The position numbers were made by a program, and so were the translations under genes. From Gleimia coleocanis DSM 15436 (GTDB lineage: Bacteria > Actinomycetota > Actinomycetes > Actinomycetales > Actinomycetaceae), in contig NZ_DS999545.1 in the NCBI RefSeq assembly GCF_000159015.1, positions 186,001-250,000 of the forward strand: a stretch of 64,000 nucleotides of DNA. The letters are read 5' to 3'. This document shows positions 51,301 to 61,283 of this stretch, piece after piece. Every line of letters begins with the position of its first letter. The stretch's first letter is position 1. The notes under the pieces are model-generated. The model did not search any database. It was not told the DNA's origin and worked only from the letters and a program-made list of their open reading frames with translations.

Positions 51301-52026
51301 TTATGCAACCTGCGCAATCTCATCAGCGGTTGGGTGATCCAGGTCGGCCACGATTTGCCCGTCTTTTACAATCAGTACGCGGTCAGCTATCGCGGCAGCG
51401 TGACGGTCGTGGGTAACCATGATGACGGTTTGCTTGAGTTGGTCCACGGCGGAGCGTAACAGGTTGAGTACTTCTGCGGTGGTGACGGAGTCGAGGTTGC
51501 CGGTTGGTTCGTCGGCTACCAGGATGGCTGGGCGAGCCACCAGGGCGCGGGCTACGGCCACGCGTTGCTGCTGTCCACCGGATAGTTGGTATGGCTTGTG
51601 GGTGAGGCGTTCAGTCAGTTGTAGTGAATCCACGATGGATGCCATCCATTTGGCATCAATTTTGCGTCCTGCTAGGCGCATGGGTAGTTCAATATTGTCA
51701 TGCGCAGAGAGGGTGGGGATGAGGTTGAAGGATTGGAAGATGAAGCCGATGTGGTCGCGGCGGAATTTGGTGAGGTCTTTGTCGGATAGTCCGGTGATTT
51801 CTTTTCCGTCGATGCTGATTTTGCCGCTGGTGACTGAGTCTAGTCCTGCGAGGGTGTGTAGCATGGTGGATTTTCCGGATCCGGATGGGCCCATGATGGC
51901 GGTGAATTCGCCGGCGCGGAAGTCTACGCTGACATCGTTGAGGGCGATGACTTGGGTGGTTCCGTTTCCGTAAATTTTGCTTACGTTGCTAAGGGAGGCG
52001 ATTGCCTGTGGTGTTTGGGTTTCCAT
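51301..52026 (-). CDS. ABC exporter ATP-binding protein (LolD/MacB-like)
   Basis: A 241-residue ATPase: Walker A GPSGSGKST, Q-loop FIFQSFNLIPTLSAHDNIEL, signature LSGGQQQRVAVARA, Walker B ILVADEPTGNLD, switch His VTHDRHAAA. The SFNLxPxLxxxxNxxLP pattern is typical of the LolD/MacB/FtsE branch. Starts at ATG 52026 with AGAGGAAT upstream and ends 2 bp before the permease start, so the two are co-transcribed. Confidence 0.94.
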   Translation of the reverse strand: METQTPQAIASLSNVSKIYGNGTTQVIALNDVSVDFRAGEFTAIMGPSGSGKSTMLHTLAGLDSVTSGKISIDGKEITGLSDKDLTKFRRDHIGFIFQSFNLIPTLSAHDNIELPMRLAGRKIDAKWMASIVDSLQLTERLTHKPYQLSGGQQQRVAVARALVARPAILVADEPTGNLDSVTTAEVLNLLRSAVDQLKQTVIMVTHDRHAAAIADRVLIVKDGQIVADLDHPTADEIAQVA

Positions 52027-52224
52027 GATTCCTCTTTGAGGTTTGAGAGTTTTGTACTCTTCCAGGTTACATTTCGGGGTGGGGTGGGGGATATCGGGGG
52101 ATACCCTGGTTGCACCCTGATTTGGGTTTGGTTTGGGGGATTTTCCGAGGGCGTTGCATGAGACTTTCAGTGCGTCGTGCGATGCTTTTACTTGCCGTGC
52201 GATGCCCTCTTGCTTGATATGAAT

Positions 52225-52260
52225 CTGCCCACGTAAGAGCAGGGTTTCTTACGTGGGCAG
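52225..52260 (-). terminator. Terminator after the glutathione peroxidase gene
   Basis: 14-bp arms CTGCCCACGTAAGA (52225-52238) and TCTTACGTGGGCAG (52247-52260), 27 bp beyond the stop at 52287 on the minus strand. An M2 word lies at 52146. Confidence 0.8.
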
Positions 52261-52286
52261 AACTGAGGTTTGTTGGACTTAACGTT

Positions 52287-52769
52287 TTAGCCTAGTACTT
52301 TTTCGATGTGTGGTCGCAGGGAGGCTGGGGTGGAGGTGGGGGAGAAGCGTTTTACGGTTATGCCGTCACCGGATATCAGGAATTTGGTGAAGTTCCATTT
52401 GATGTTGGAGGTTAGTAGTCCGGGTGCTTTTGCTTTTAGCCAGGTGTAGATTTCTGCTTCTTCGTCGCCGTTTACGTCGATTTTCGCCATGAGTGGGAAG
52501 GTTACGCCAAAGTTGAGGCGGCAGAATTCTTGGATTTCGTCGGCGGAGCCGGATTCTTGCTGTTTGAATTGGTTGCAGGGGAAGCCGAGGATGACCAGGC
52601 CGCGTTCGCGGTATTCTTCCCAGAGTTCTTGGAGTCCGTCGTATTGGACGGTGAAGCCGCACTTTGAGGCAGTGTTGACGATTAGTAGTGGTTTGCCGGC
52701 GTATTGGGATAGGTCGTGGGCTTCGCCTTTGATGTCGGTTACGGTGAAGTCATAGATACTGTTTTTCAT
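52287..52769 (-). CDS. Glutathione-peroxidase-family (thiol) peroxidase
   Basis: A 160-residue GPx-like enzyme with peroxidatic Cys37 in NTASKCGFTVQY (Cys, not selenocysteine), GFPCNQFKQQE with the second Cys and catalytic Gln, and WNFTKFLI with the Trp-Asn pair. It reduces peroxides, in actinobacteria most likely with thioredoxin instead of glutathione. Cytoplasmic. Single-gene unit between two terminators. Confidence 0.94.
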   Translation of the reverse strand: MKNSIYDFTVTDIKGEAHDLSQYAGKPLLIVNTASKCGFTVQYDGLQELWEEYRERGLVILGFPCNQFKQQESGSADEIQEFCRLNFGVTFPLMAKIDVNGDEEAEIYTWLKAKAPGLLTSNIKWNFTKFLISGDGITVKRFSPTSTPASLRPHIEKVLG

Positions 52770-52842
52770 ACCTACAGTTTACATTGATAGCCTCTAATTT
52801 GCTTCTGTGAATATTGTGATTTCACGTGGGGGATACGAAAAA

Positions 52843-52886
52843 ACCCGGCGAACTAACTGTAAGACCCAAAAGTTAGTTCGCCGGGT
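52843..52886 (-). terminator. Terminator after the DUF1540 gene
   Basis: 16-bp arms ACCCGGCGAACTAACT (52843-52858) and its complement (52871-52886), with a T6 run on the minus strand. Confidence 0.88.
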
Positions 52887-52907
52887 AGCTTAATAGGTGA
52901 ATTTAAC

Positions 52908-53162
52908 TCACTTAGCGGTGAAAGTCTGGCATTCTGCATTGGTTACAGTTACGGCAGTTGCGTCACAGGCTAGGTCGTGGTTGAAGGTGCAGTCGGTACG
53001 TTGGCAAGCGCCAACGGTTGCTTCGTGCTTGATGGTAGGGCGGACGCCGATTTCTAGGAAGGTTACGCAGCCTTTGGTGCCGATGGTTGCAGCATAGGCG
53101 CCACAACCGTTGTTGTTGAATGAGCAGCTAGTGGTTGCACAGTTGATTTCTGGGGTGGTCAT
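52908..53162 (-). CDS. Small cysteine-rich protein with two DUF1540 units
   Basis: An 84-residue protein with eight Cys arranged in two similar units: C8-x4-C13-x6-C20-x11-C32 and C53-x4-C58-x7-C66-x11-C78, each typical of DUF1540 (a presumed metal-binding small domain). It has no signal peptide or membrane segment. A GGATT box precedes the ATG and a strong terminator follows, so it is a single-gene unit beside the peroxidase. Possibly binds metal in stress response; role unproven. Confidence 0.85.
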   Translation of the reverse strand: MTTPEINCATTSCSFNNNGCGAYAATIGTKGCVTFLEIGVRPTIKHEATVGACQRTDCTFNHDLACDATAVTVTNAECQTFTAK

Positions 53163-53743
53163 TTTGGAATCCTTAATATATTTAGAAACTTTTGTTTAAG
53201 CCCGTTTGGGTGGGCCGGATAGCTCTAACCTACGCTTTTGAAATCTGTTTGCAAGGTGGATTTTTTCATGGGAACGCGGTTTTTATTTAAGTGAGAGGGA
53301 TTTTGGTTAAAGGTGGCGTTCCTTAATTATTTGAGGGCGTAGTTAAACGGTACTTTTCCCTACAGAAAAGGTGAAATGCGATGACGTACCTGGGTTGGTT
53401 AGGGGGAGCTAAGGTCTAATAGGTTTGGCTAAGTTAATCGAGTTCATAAATGGGAGATATGTTTTTTGTGGCGCCCTTGGGAGTGGAAAAGCAACGATAA
53501 TTACGAAACTGTCTGTTTTCTAATTTTGGAGGCCAGGCAGTGTGTCTTTGAAAAATCTCTGAAAAACCTTGAAACGACTTGAAAAACTAAATATGAGAGC
53601 AGAATGACTTAAAAATAACTGTAAAATCGCGCGAATAGCGGATAAACTTACTGCGTATTAAACCTATCTAGGTACGGTAAACCGTGTAAGGCGTTTGCAA
53701 GGTCTTACACGCCCTCGATTACATAAATATGGAGGATAAACGC
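53163..53743. other. Long leader/intergenic region upstream of glgP
   Basis: About 580 bp without a gene. Contains one M1 (53384), one M2 (53711), an M2-like GCGCCCTTGGG near 53470, and a short hairpin CGTGTAAG (53683-53690)/CTTACACG (53704-53711) 33 bp before the glgP start whose right arm ends in the M2 word. The leader may carry a regulatory structure, but no known riboswitch is recognised. Confidence 0.5.
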
Positions 53744-56107
53744 ATGGCTCAGGACTTTAAGGGAGCAGCAGAAGCGCAGATTCGTGCGGTTTCTGGCCGC
53801 CCAACCTCAGCATCCACTCCAATGGAATTCTGGCAGGGTCTATCTGCAACCGTAGTTGACCGGATTGCAGACAACTGGCACGCCACCACTGAAAAATTCA
53901 AAGCTGGTCGTCGCCAGCACTACCTATCAGCAGAATTCCTCATGGGACGCGCACTGCTGAACAACCTGCTGAACCTCGGCCTGGTAGAAGAAGCAGAAAA
54001 AGCCACTAATGCCTTCGGCATGAATCTCACAGACATCCTTGAACAGGAACCAGACGCAGCTTTGGGTAACGGTGGTTTGGGTCGACTAGCAGCCTGTTTC
54101 CTGGATTCTTGTGCAACCCAAGACCTGCCAGTAGTTGGCTACGGTATTCTCTACCGCTACGGTCTGTTCAAGCAGGTATTCTCTAATGGTTACCAGACTG
54201 AAACCCCAGACTCCTGGATGGAAGAAGAATACCCATTCATCGTCCGCCATCAGGAAGAAACCCGCTTCGTAACCTACGCAGACCTAAAGGTACGCGCAGT
54301 TCCATACGACCTGCCTATCACTGGCTATGGCACTGACAACGTAGGTACCCTACGCCTATGGAAGGCAGAACCAATCGAAGAATTCGACTACGCTGCTTTC
54401 AACTCCCAGCGTTTCACTGACGCAATCGTAGACCGTGAACGCACCATGGATATCTCTCGCGTACTCTACCCGAACGACTCCACTTACGAAGGTAAAGTTC
54501 TACGTGTCCGCCAACAATACTTCTTCTGCTCCGCATCCTTGCAGGAAATCGTAGAAAACCACCTGACGCAGCACGGTACCCTAGCTAACTTTGCTGAGTA
54601 CAACTCTATCCAGCTAAATGACACGCACCCAGTACTGGCAATCCCAGAACTAATGCGTCTGCTGATGGACGAACACGGATTGGGTTGGGAAAAAGCTTGG
54701 GACATTGTTTCTAAGACCTTTGCCTACACTAACCACACTGTTTTGGCTGAAGCTCTGGAAACCTGGGAAATCTCTATCTTTGACCGTCTCTTCCCACGTG
54801 TAATGGAAATCGTTTGGGAAATCGACCGTCGTTTCCGCATGGAAATGCACGCAATGGGCTTAGATGAAGGACGTATCAACTACATGGCTCCGGTATCCAA
54901 CGGTCTGGTACACATGGCTTGGATTGCTTGCTACGCTTCCTTCTCCATTAACGGTGTAGCAGCTCTACACACGGAAATCATCAAACGTGAAACCCTGGGA
55001 GAATGGCACGCTATTTGGCCAGAAAAGTTCAATAACAAGACTAACGGTGTAACCCCACGTCGTTGGCTGAACCAGTGTAATCCTCGCCTCTCTGCACTGC
55101 TAACTGAAGTAACCGGTTCTGACGCTTGGGTAACTGACCTGGATGTGTTAGCTGACTATGCTGATAAGGGCACGGATGAAATTTACGACCGCCTCAACGA
55201 AATCAAGTACGCCAATAAGGTAGCTTTCGCAGAGTGGATTTACAAGCGTCAGGGGATTGAGATTGACCCTGAAGCAATTTTCGACGTACAGATTAAGCGT
55301 CTGCATGAATACAAGCGTCAGCTATTGAATATCATGTACGTAATCGACCTGTACTTCCGCATTAAGGAAAATCCAAAGCTTGATGTTCCAAAGCGCGTAT
55401 TCATCTTTGGTGCTAAGGCAGCTCCAGGGTACGTACGTGCAAAGGCAATTATTAAGCTAATCAACGAAGTTGGTCGCCTGGTAAATAACGATGCTGACGT
55501 AGACGGTCGTCTGAAGGTCGTCTTCGTAGAAAACTACAATGTTTCCCCAGCGGAAAAGATTATTCCAGCTGCTGATGTTTCTGAACAGATCTCTACTGCG
55601 GGCAAGGAAGCATCCGGTACTTCTAATATGAAGTTCATGATGAACGGTGCACTGACCCTGGGTACTCTGGACGGTGCAAACGTAGAAATCCTGGAAGCTG
55701 TAGGCGCTGACAATGCTTATATTTTCGGGGCTAAGGAAGAAGAACTTCCAGAACTGCGTCGCACTTACGACCCACGCTATCAGTATGAAACCGTTCCTGG
55801 TTTGAAGCGTGTTCTGGATGCTTTCACCGACGGTACCTTGGATGACGGAAACACTGGTATGTTCCACGACCTGCGTTGGTCTCTTCTGAACTCTAACGGT
55901 TGGGATCCAGCAGACGTTTACTACCTGCTGGGTGATTTCGATGCTTATCGTACTGCGCGTGACCAGATGGCTGCTGACTATGCTGATCGTCGTCACTGGG
56001 CGCAGATGTGTTGGCAGAACATCACTTTGTCCGGTCGTTTCTCTTCTGACCGCACGATTCGCGATTACGCTCGTGAAGTTTGGAAGATTGAGCCTACTAA
56101 AATCTGA
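53744..56107 (+). CDS. glgP: Glycogen/maltodextrin phosphorylase (GT35)
   Basis: A 787-residue phosphorylase that releases glucose-1-phosphate from alpha-1,4-glucans. Seen: YLSAEFLMGRALLNNLLNLG, ALGNGGLGRLAACFLDS, TNGVTPRRWLNQCN, IFGAKAAPGYVRAKAIIKLI and the pyridoxal-phosphate lysine in GTSNMKFMMNGAL. It belongs to the bacterial/eukaryotic long type (usual length about 800). ATG 53744 has GGAGG at 53731-53735; the in-frame ATG at 53729 is rejected because it would precede that box. Single-gene unit. One M1 word (55428). Confidence 0.96.
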   Translation: MAQDFKGAAEAQIRAVSGRPTSASTPMEFWQGLSATVVDRIADNWHATTEKFKAGRRQHYLSAEFLMGRALLNNLLNLGLVEEAEKATNAFGMNLTDILEQEPDAALGNGGLGRLAACFLDSCATQDLPVVGYGILYRYGLFKQVFSNGYQTETPDSWMEEEYPFIVRHQEETRFVTYADLKVRAVPYDLPITGYGTDNVGTLRLWKAEPIEEFDYAAFNSQRFTDAIVDRERTMDISRVLYPNDSTYEGKVLRVRQQYFFCSASLQEIVENHLTQHGTLANFAEYNSIQLNDTHPVLAIPELMRLLMDEHGLGWEKAWDIVSKTFAYTNHTVLAEALETWEISIFDRLFPRVMEIVWEIDRRFRMEMHAMGLDEGRINYMAPVSNGLVHMAWIACYASFSINGVAALHTEIIKRETLGEWHAIWPEKFNNKTNGVTPRRWLNQCNPRLSALLTEVTGSDAWVTDLDVLADYADKGTDEIYDRLNEIKYANKVAFAEWIYKRQGIEIDPEAIFDVQIKRLHEYKRQLLNIMYVIDLYFRIKENPKLDVPKRVFIFGAKAAPGYVRAKAIIKLINEVGRLVNNDADVDGRLKVVFVENYNVSPAEKIIPAADVSEQISTAGKEASGTSNMKFMMNGALTLGTLDGANVEILEAVGADNAYIFGAKEEELPELRRTYDPRYQYETVPGLKRVLDAFTDGTLDDGNTGMFHDLRWSLLNSNGWDPADVYYLLGDFDAYRTARDQMAADYADRRHWAQMCWQNITLSGRFSSDRTIRDYAREVWKIEPTKI

Positions 56108-56123
56108 TTTTTAGGTTAATAAG

Positions 56124-56168
56124 CCGCCCTTGGGAATTTTTGAATGGATTTTCCCGAGGGCGGTTTTT
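56124..56168 (+). terminator. Terminator of two inverted M2 words after glgP
   Basis: CCGCCCTTGGGAA (56124-56136) and TTCCCGAGGGCGG (56151-56163) with one wobble, then T5. The right arm is a perfect M2 word; the left arm is a one-base variant. Confidence 0.88.
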
Positions 56169-56185
56169 GATTGCTGTTGTTAAAA

Positions 56186-56220
56186 TCGGGCGTCCACGGT
56201 GGTTTTCCGTGGACGCCCGA
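56186..56220 (-). terminator. Terminator after groEL
   Basis: 14-bp arms TCGGGCGTCCACGG (56186-56199) and CCGTGGACGCCCGA (56207-56220); on the minus strand it is followed by TTTTAA. 25 bp past the groEL stop. Confidence 0.88.
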
Positions 56221-56245
56221 AAAGGCTAGTTAGCTGAACCTAGGC

Positions 56246-57961
<1,716 letters not shown>

Positions 57962-57968
57962 CTCAATT

Positions 57969-57995
57969 CTGGCACTCTCTGCCTTTGAGTGCAAG
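57969..57995 (-). promoter_or_regulatory. CIRCE element 2 (HrcA operator) upstream of groEL
   Basis: On the minus strand CTTGCACTC-N9-GAGTGCCAG, matching the CIRCE consensus with two to three changes; its TTGCAC may double as a -35 box. It lies 7 bp from element 1. Confidence 0.75.
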
Positions 57996-58297
57996 GTGAG
58001 TGGTTTTTGGCATGGTTTCTGTAAATTTTGCGTTCTTACCAATAACGCGTGTTTACACGCGGTATTTCGAAGTAGAGAGGGAGTTTTAGGCTAGCTGAAC
58101 CTAAATGAATGTATCAACAGTTACCTAAAAGACAACCTAGATATATCTACCCCAACACACCAGTTTTAAACACACTTCTAACACTTAACCCTAATTTAAG
58201 TAAGTTGACAAAGCGCGATGACAGCACATCACACTGGTAATAATCCCGCAGGAAGCAAATAAAACCCAGCATGAGACTTCATAAACAGGAAATAAAG
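57996..58297. other. Intergenic stretch between the groEL promoter and the LytR-C terminator
   Basis: About 300 bp without a credible gene. AT-rich in the middle; no M1, M2, tRNA or known RNA structure is recognised. Confidence 0.5.
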
Positions 58298-58329
58298 TGT
58301 GCCCGCCAGGAATAAAACTGGCGGGCACA
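58298..58329 (-). terminator. Terminator after the LytR-C gene
   Basis: TGTGCCCGCCA (58298-58308) and TGGCGGGCACA (58319-58329), placed 18 bp beyond the stop at 58347. Confidence 0.82.
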
Positions 58330-58346
58330 TTATTTAAATCATAATT

Positions 58347-58967
58347 TTAAGGCTGATAATCACCCTTTAGAATGACGGTTACGTCGCCTGTGGACTGATC
58401 AGATTCCAATACGTTTCCAATTCCCAGGGTGGTGGCAACTTCTTTAGCCGTAGCTTCATTACCGGGCTTGAAGTAAACAGTGGAAACTTCAGTCTGCCAA
58501 CCTACAGCATTATCAGGTGCTAAGTTAGAAAAGCCTGCAGCCTGCAGTTTACCAACTGCGCCGCCTGCCAGACCATTAACGCCAGTACCATTAAGAACCT
58601 GCACTGCAGCTGCCTTGTTAGCTTGTTCTGCTGGCTTTTCCTCAGCTGGTTTCTTTTCAACCGGCTTAGTTTCCTCGGCTGGTTTTTCTTCAGGCTTAGC
58701 AGTTTCTTCGACCTTCTGAGTAGCCTCTTTTTCTGCTGTTTCCTGCTGTTTAGCTTGAGTAGCTTGTGTGCTCTGCTGCGCAGCCTGCTCCGTGGTAGTG
58801 CCAGCCGTAAGCAAAGAAACCGTCGCCCAAGCTAGAATCGGTGCGAACACCAAAACCAACAGAAAAGGTACAACTGCCTTCCACTTAGAAGGAGCCTGGC
58901 GGTAAGCGCCTACTGGATAGAGCTTACCAGCTTCGTCAAATTCGTCTTCAGGATACTGAGTATTCAC
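58347..58967 (-). CDS. LytR C-terminal domain protein, membrane-anchored
   Basis: A 206-residue protein with a cytoplasmic N-terminus (residues 1-30), one membrane span (about 31-52, VVPFLLVLVFAPILAWATVS), a Gln/Thr then Glu/Lys/Pro-rich spacer with repeats of KPAEE/EEKPAE (about 70-115), and a C-terminal LytR_C domain (VQVLNGTGVNGLAGGAVGKL, VYFKPGNEATAKEVATTLG). LytR_C domains are found with cell-envelope LCP enzymes, but the LCP catalytic domain itself is absent. Role in the cell wall is likely, details unknown. It is near the uracil-DNA glycosylase gene, which diverges from it. Confidence 0.88.
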   Translation of the reverse strand: MNTQYPEDEFDEAGKLYPVGAYRQAPSKWKAVVPFLLVLVFAPILAWATVSLLTAGTTTEQAAQQSTQATQAKQQETAEKEATQKVEETAKPEEKPAEETKPVEKKPAEEKPAEQANKAAAVQVLNGTGVNGLAGGAVGKLQAAGFSNLAPDNAVGWQTEVSTVYFKPGNEATAKEVATTLGIGNVLESDQSTGDVTVILKGDYQP

Positions 58968-59058
58968 CCTTCAAGGCTATATTTTCCAAGGCTTAACGAG
59001 TAAATGGACACGCCGGAAACTCCCCAAGCAACCTGCCTTAACCTTATAAACTAAACTC

Positions 59059-59784
59059 ATGACATGGTTCTTAAACCTCACTGCATTAGACCCACAGTGG
59101 CAGACAGTTTTCTCTCCCCATCAGGATGCATTGAACGCCCTCGAAAAAGAACTAGAAACCCGCGTAGGTGAGGGCGCAGAAATCCTCCCCGCACGTGAAC
59201 AAATTCTTCGTTGCTTCACTTACCCATTACAGAACGTGAAAGTATTAATCGTCGGGCAAGATCCGTATCCAACTCCAGGAAATGCCGTAGGGTTAAGTTT
59301 TTCAGTTCCGCCTGAGGTGCAACTCCCTGCCAGTTTACGCAATATTTTTAAGGAGCTGTCTGACGATATTAGGATCTCACCTGTAGAGGGGGAATTGGAT
59401 TTAGGGTTGCCCGCTAATCCGAATATGCCATTGCGTTCAGGAGATTTAACAGATTGGGCCCAGCAGGGGGTTTGCCTCCTTAACCGTGTGCTCACAGTTG
59501 AAGCTGGAAAACCTAAGTCCCACAACAAGCTGGGATGGCAGACAATTACAGAAGCTGCGATTACCGCGTTGGTGGAGCGTAATAAGCCACTGGTCGTAGT
59601 TTTGTGGGGGAAAGATGCGCAGGAACTGAAACCTTTGATTCCTACTTCACCAGAGATTTTAGTATTAGAATCTGCGCATCCCTCCCCATTATCAGCGCGA
59701 AGAGGTTTCTTCGGGTCGAAACCATTCTCGCAGGCGAACCAGCATTTAGAAGCCTGGGGACTATCACCCATCAATTGGCTGTAA
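59059..59784 (+). CDS. ung: Uracil-DNA glycosylase
   Basis: A 241-residue family-1 UDG that removes uracil from DNA in base-excision repair. Catalytic water-activating motif [18 protein letters not shown] with Asp, Asn-motif [10 protein letters not shown] and DNA-minor-groove loop [18 protein letters not shown] with catalytic His. One M2 word (59137) early in the gene. The stop is adjacent to the convergent WXG100 gene with no gap. Confidence 0.96.
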   Translation: MTWFLNLTALDPQWQTVFSPHQDALNALEKELETRVGEGAEILPAREQILRCFTYPLQNVKVLIVGQDPYPTPGNAVGLSFSVPPEVQLPASLRNIFKELSDDIRISPVEGELDLGLPANPNMPLRSGDLTDWAQQGVCLLNRVLTVEAGKPKSHNKLGWQTITEAAITALVERNKPLVVVLWGKDAQELKPLIPTSPEILVLESAHPSPLSARRGFFGSKPFSQANQHLEAWGLSPINWL

Positions 59785-60072
59785 TCACAGGAACAGGCCG
59801 GTAGCTTGAGATTCGACATCCGCATACTGGGTGGCAGCGAGTTGCAGTCGCACACCGATGTCATCTAAGGTTGCTTCTACCTGGGCTTGGGTAGCCTGCC
59901 ATTCCTCTGCCAAAAGGTGAAATTGTGTAGCAGCTTGGCCGGTCCAGGAGGCTTCCAAATCCCTGAGGTGAGCCATAAGAGCGGTAACTTCAGTGCGCAC
60001 ATTTTCTACTGAACTTTTCACCAGAGCGGAAGTACGGGCTACCTCCGCAACATCAACTTGGAACATGGTCAT
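59785..60072 (-). CDS. WXG100-family protein (ESAT-6-like)
   Basis: A 95-residue helical-hairpin protein with the WxG motif in EASWTGQAATQF (Trp-Thr-Gly), length typical of WXG100 secretion substrates. No EssC/EccC ATPase or partner WXG gene lies in the window, so the secretion machine is elsewhere. Helix 2 has Tyr-Ala-Asp-Val-Glu-Ser near the end (YADVES), close to the YxxxD/E export signal. Start MTMF at 60072; a second Met at 60066 is an alternative. Ends against the ung gene. Confidence 0.88.
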   Translation of the reverse strand: MTMFQVDVAEVARTSALVKSSVENVRTEVTALMAHLRDLEASWTGQAATQFHLLAEEWQATQAQVEATLDDIGVRLQLAATQYADVESQATGLFL

Positions 60073-60284
60073 CTGGGACTCCTTAGTTAGAACTCTGAAT
60101 TTAACGCGGTGGCGTTGTCATTAGTGTTCCTGGTTTCAAATGGAAAAGAAACCACTGCTAAGAAAATCTGTGGATAACTGTGGTGCGCTCACGCCCTGTG
60201 CACACATTCTTACATGGGAACTAACGTGCGGGTGCTTTACCCGCACACCCAAAGTTTCGCGCATCAATAAAGCGGAAAGAAAAA

Positions 60285-61274
60285 CTACAGCTGTTTGTGT
60301 TTCGCTGCTTGGCGCGCTAATTCTTTCGCAGAAAGACGGCGAACTACTCCGATAGGAGCCTTATCCAAAACATCAGGTTCAAACTCTAAAGAAGAATAAT
60401 CCTGCGACTGAGCTTCTTCAGTTTTCGTAACAAAACGAGGTAAAACACAACAGGTTTCTTCAACAGCAGCTTCAGGTACCGCAATTGCAGAACGCTTAAA
60501 AATCGTAGTAGAAGTCGTAGAAATATCAGTTTCCTCAACCGGCACCCAGCCAGCGTCAGACAAGCCCTGTGGGTCAAGTTGCTCTAGCGAAGCATCCAAG
60601 TTAGCTAACTCCGCCTCCAGGTTTTGCCGAGCAATTGCCTCCCAATGACTACCAGTAGGAGACTTAAAAAGACTCTTACGCTTCAGCAGGCGCCTAACGA
60701 AACGGCGGCGAGCCACTTGATAATCAAAATCAGATAACTTCGCATTTTCTTCGCGAATCGCCAAACGGAACTTCTTATACTCCTGCGGAGTACAAGCCAA
60801 TACCGCTAAATCAGCGTCAATAATAACCGTGCCATCAAGCTCGGTGACAGAAGAAATATGGTGCAAAGCCAAAGAAACCAGTTCCTGCAGTCGAGAAATT
60901 GTCTCTGCCGGAACCCCCAACTGAGAAGCAGAGTTCCCTAAGTAAGCCTGACATTCTTCAACGCGAGCATCAAAAACCTGGTCATCTAGGTAAACACTCA
61001 CGGGCTCAACCGCACCTAAATACCAGGCAACAATCCGCAACAAGTCAGCATCGTGGCAGATACCGGAAAGTTCATCAATATGCGAAATTAGAGACGCCAA
61101 GTAACGAGTGTTATGAAAAATGCGGTGCGGCGCGCCCCAGCGGAAAAGGAGTTTTTCACCAGCTAAAGAAAGCTGCTCTTCAGTAGCAGTAGCTTGTGCA
61201 GCTAGCATCGAATCTACGAAAGAACGTAATAACCAAGCGGGAGTGCCACAGCGTCCCGAATAATTTTCTTGCAC
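60285..61274 (-). CDS. HD-like (COG4339-type) protein with degenerate active site
   Basis: A 329-residue protein. Residues about 40-210 match the predicted metal-dependent HD-phosphohydrolase family: LLFRWGAPHRIFHNTRYLA with the first His (His54), DADLAVLACTPQEYKKFRLA and the following RREFV-like segment ARRRFVRRLLKRKSLF. The HD pair expected after AAW is replaced by Leu86-Gly87 (VAWYLGAVE), so metal binding would be lost. The C-terminal 110 residues are extra and low in pattern. The gene ends near 60285 and starts 9 bp after the histidine kinase stop, so it may be cotranscribed with the two-component system. No enzymatic role should be assumed. Confidence 0.65.
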   Translation of the reverse strand: MQENYSGRCGTPAWLLRSFVDSMLAAQATATEEQLSLAGEKLLFRWGAPHRIFHNTRYLASLISHIDELSGICHDADLLRIVAWYLGAVEPVSVYLDDQVFDARVEECQAYLGNSASQLGVPAETISRLQELVSLALHHISSVTELDGTVIIDADLAVLACTPQEYKKFRLAIREENAKLSDFDYQVARRRFVRRLLKRKSLFKSPTGSHWEAIARQNLEAELANLDASLEQLDPQGLSDAGWVPVEETDISTTSTTIFKRSAIAVPEAAVEETCCVLPRFVTKTEEAQSQDYSSLEFEPDVLDKAPIGVVRRLSAKELARQAAKHKQL

Positions 61275-61283
61275 GAATCAATG

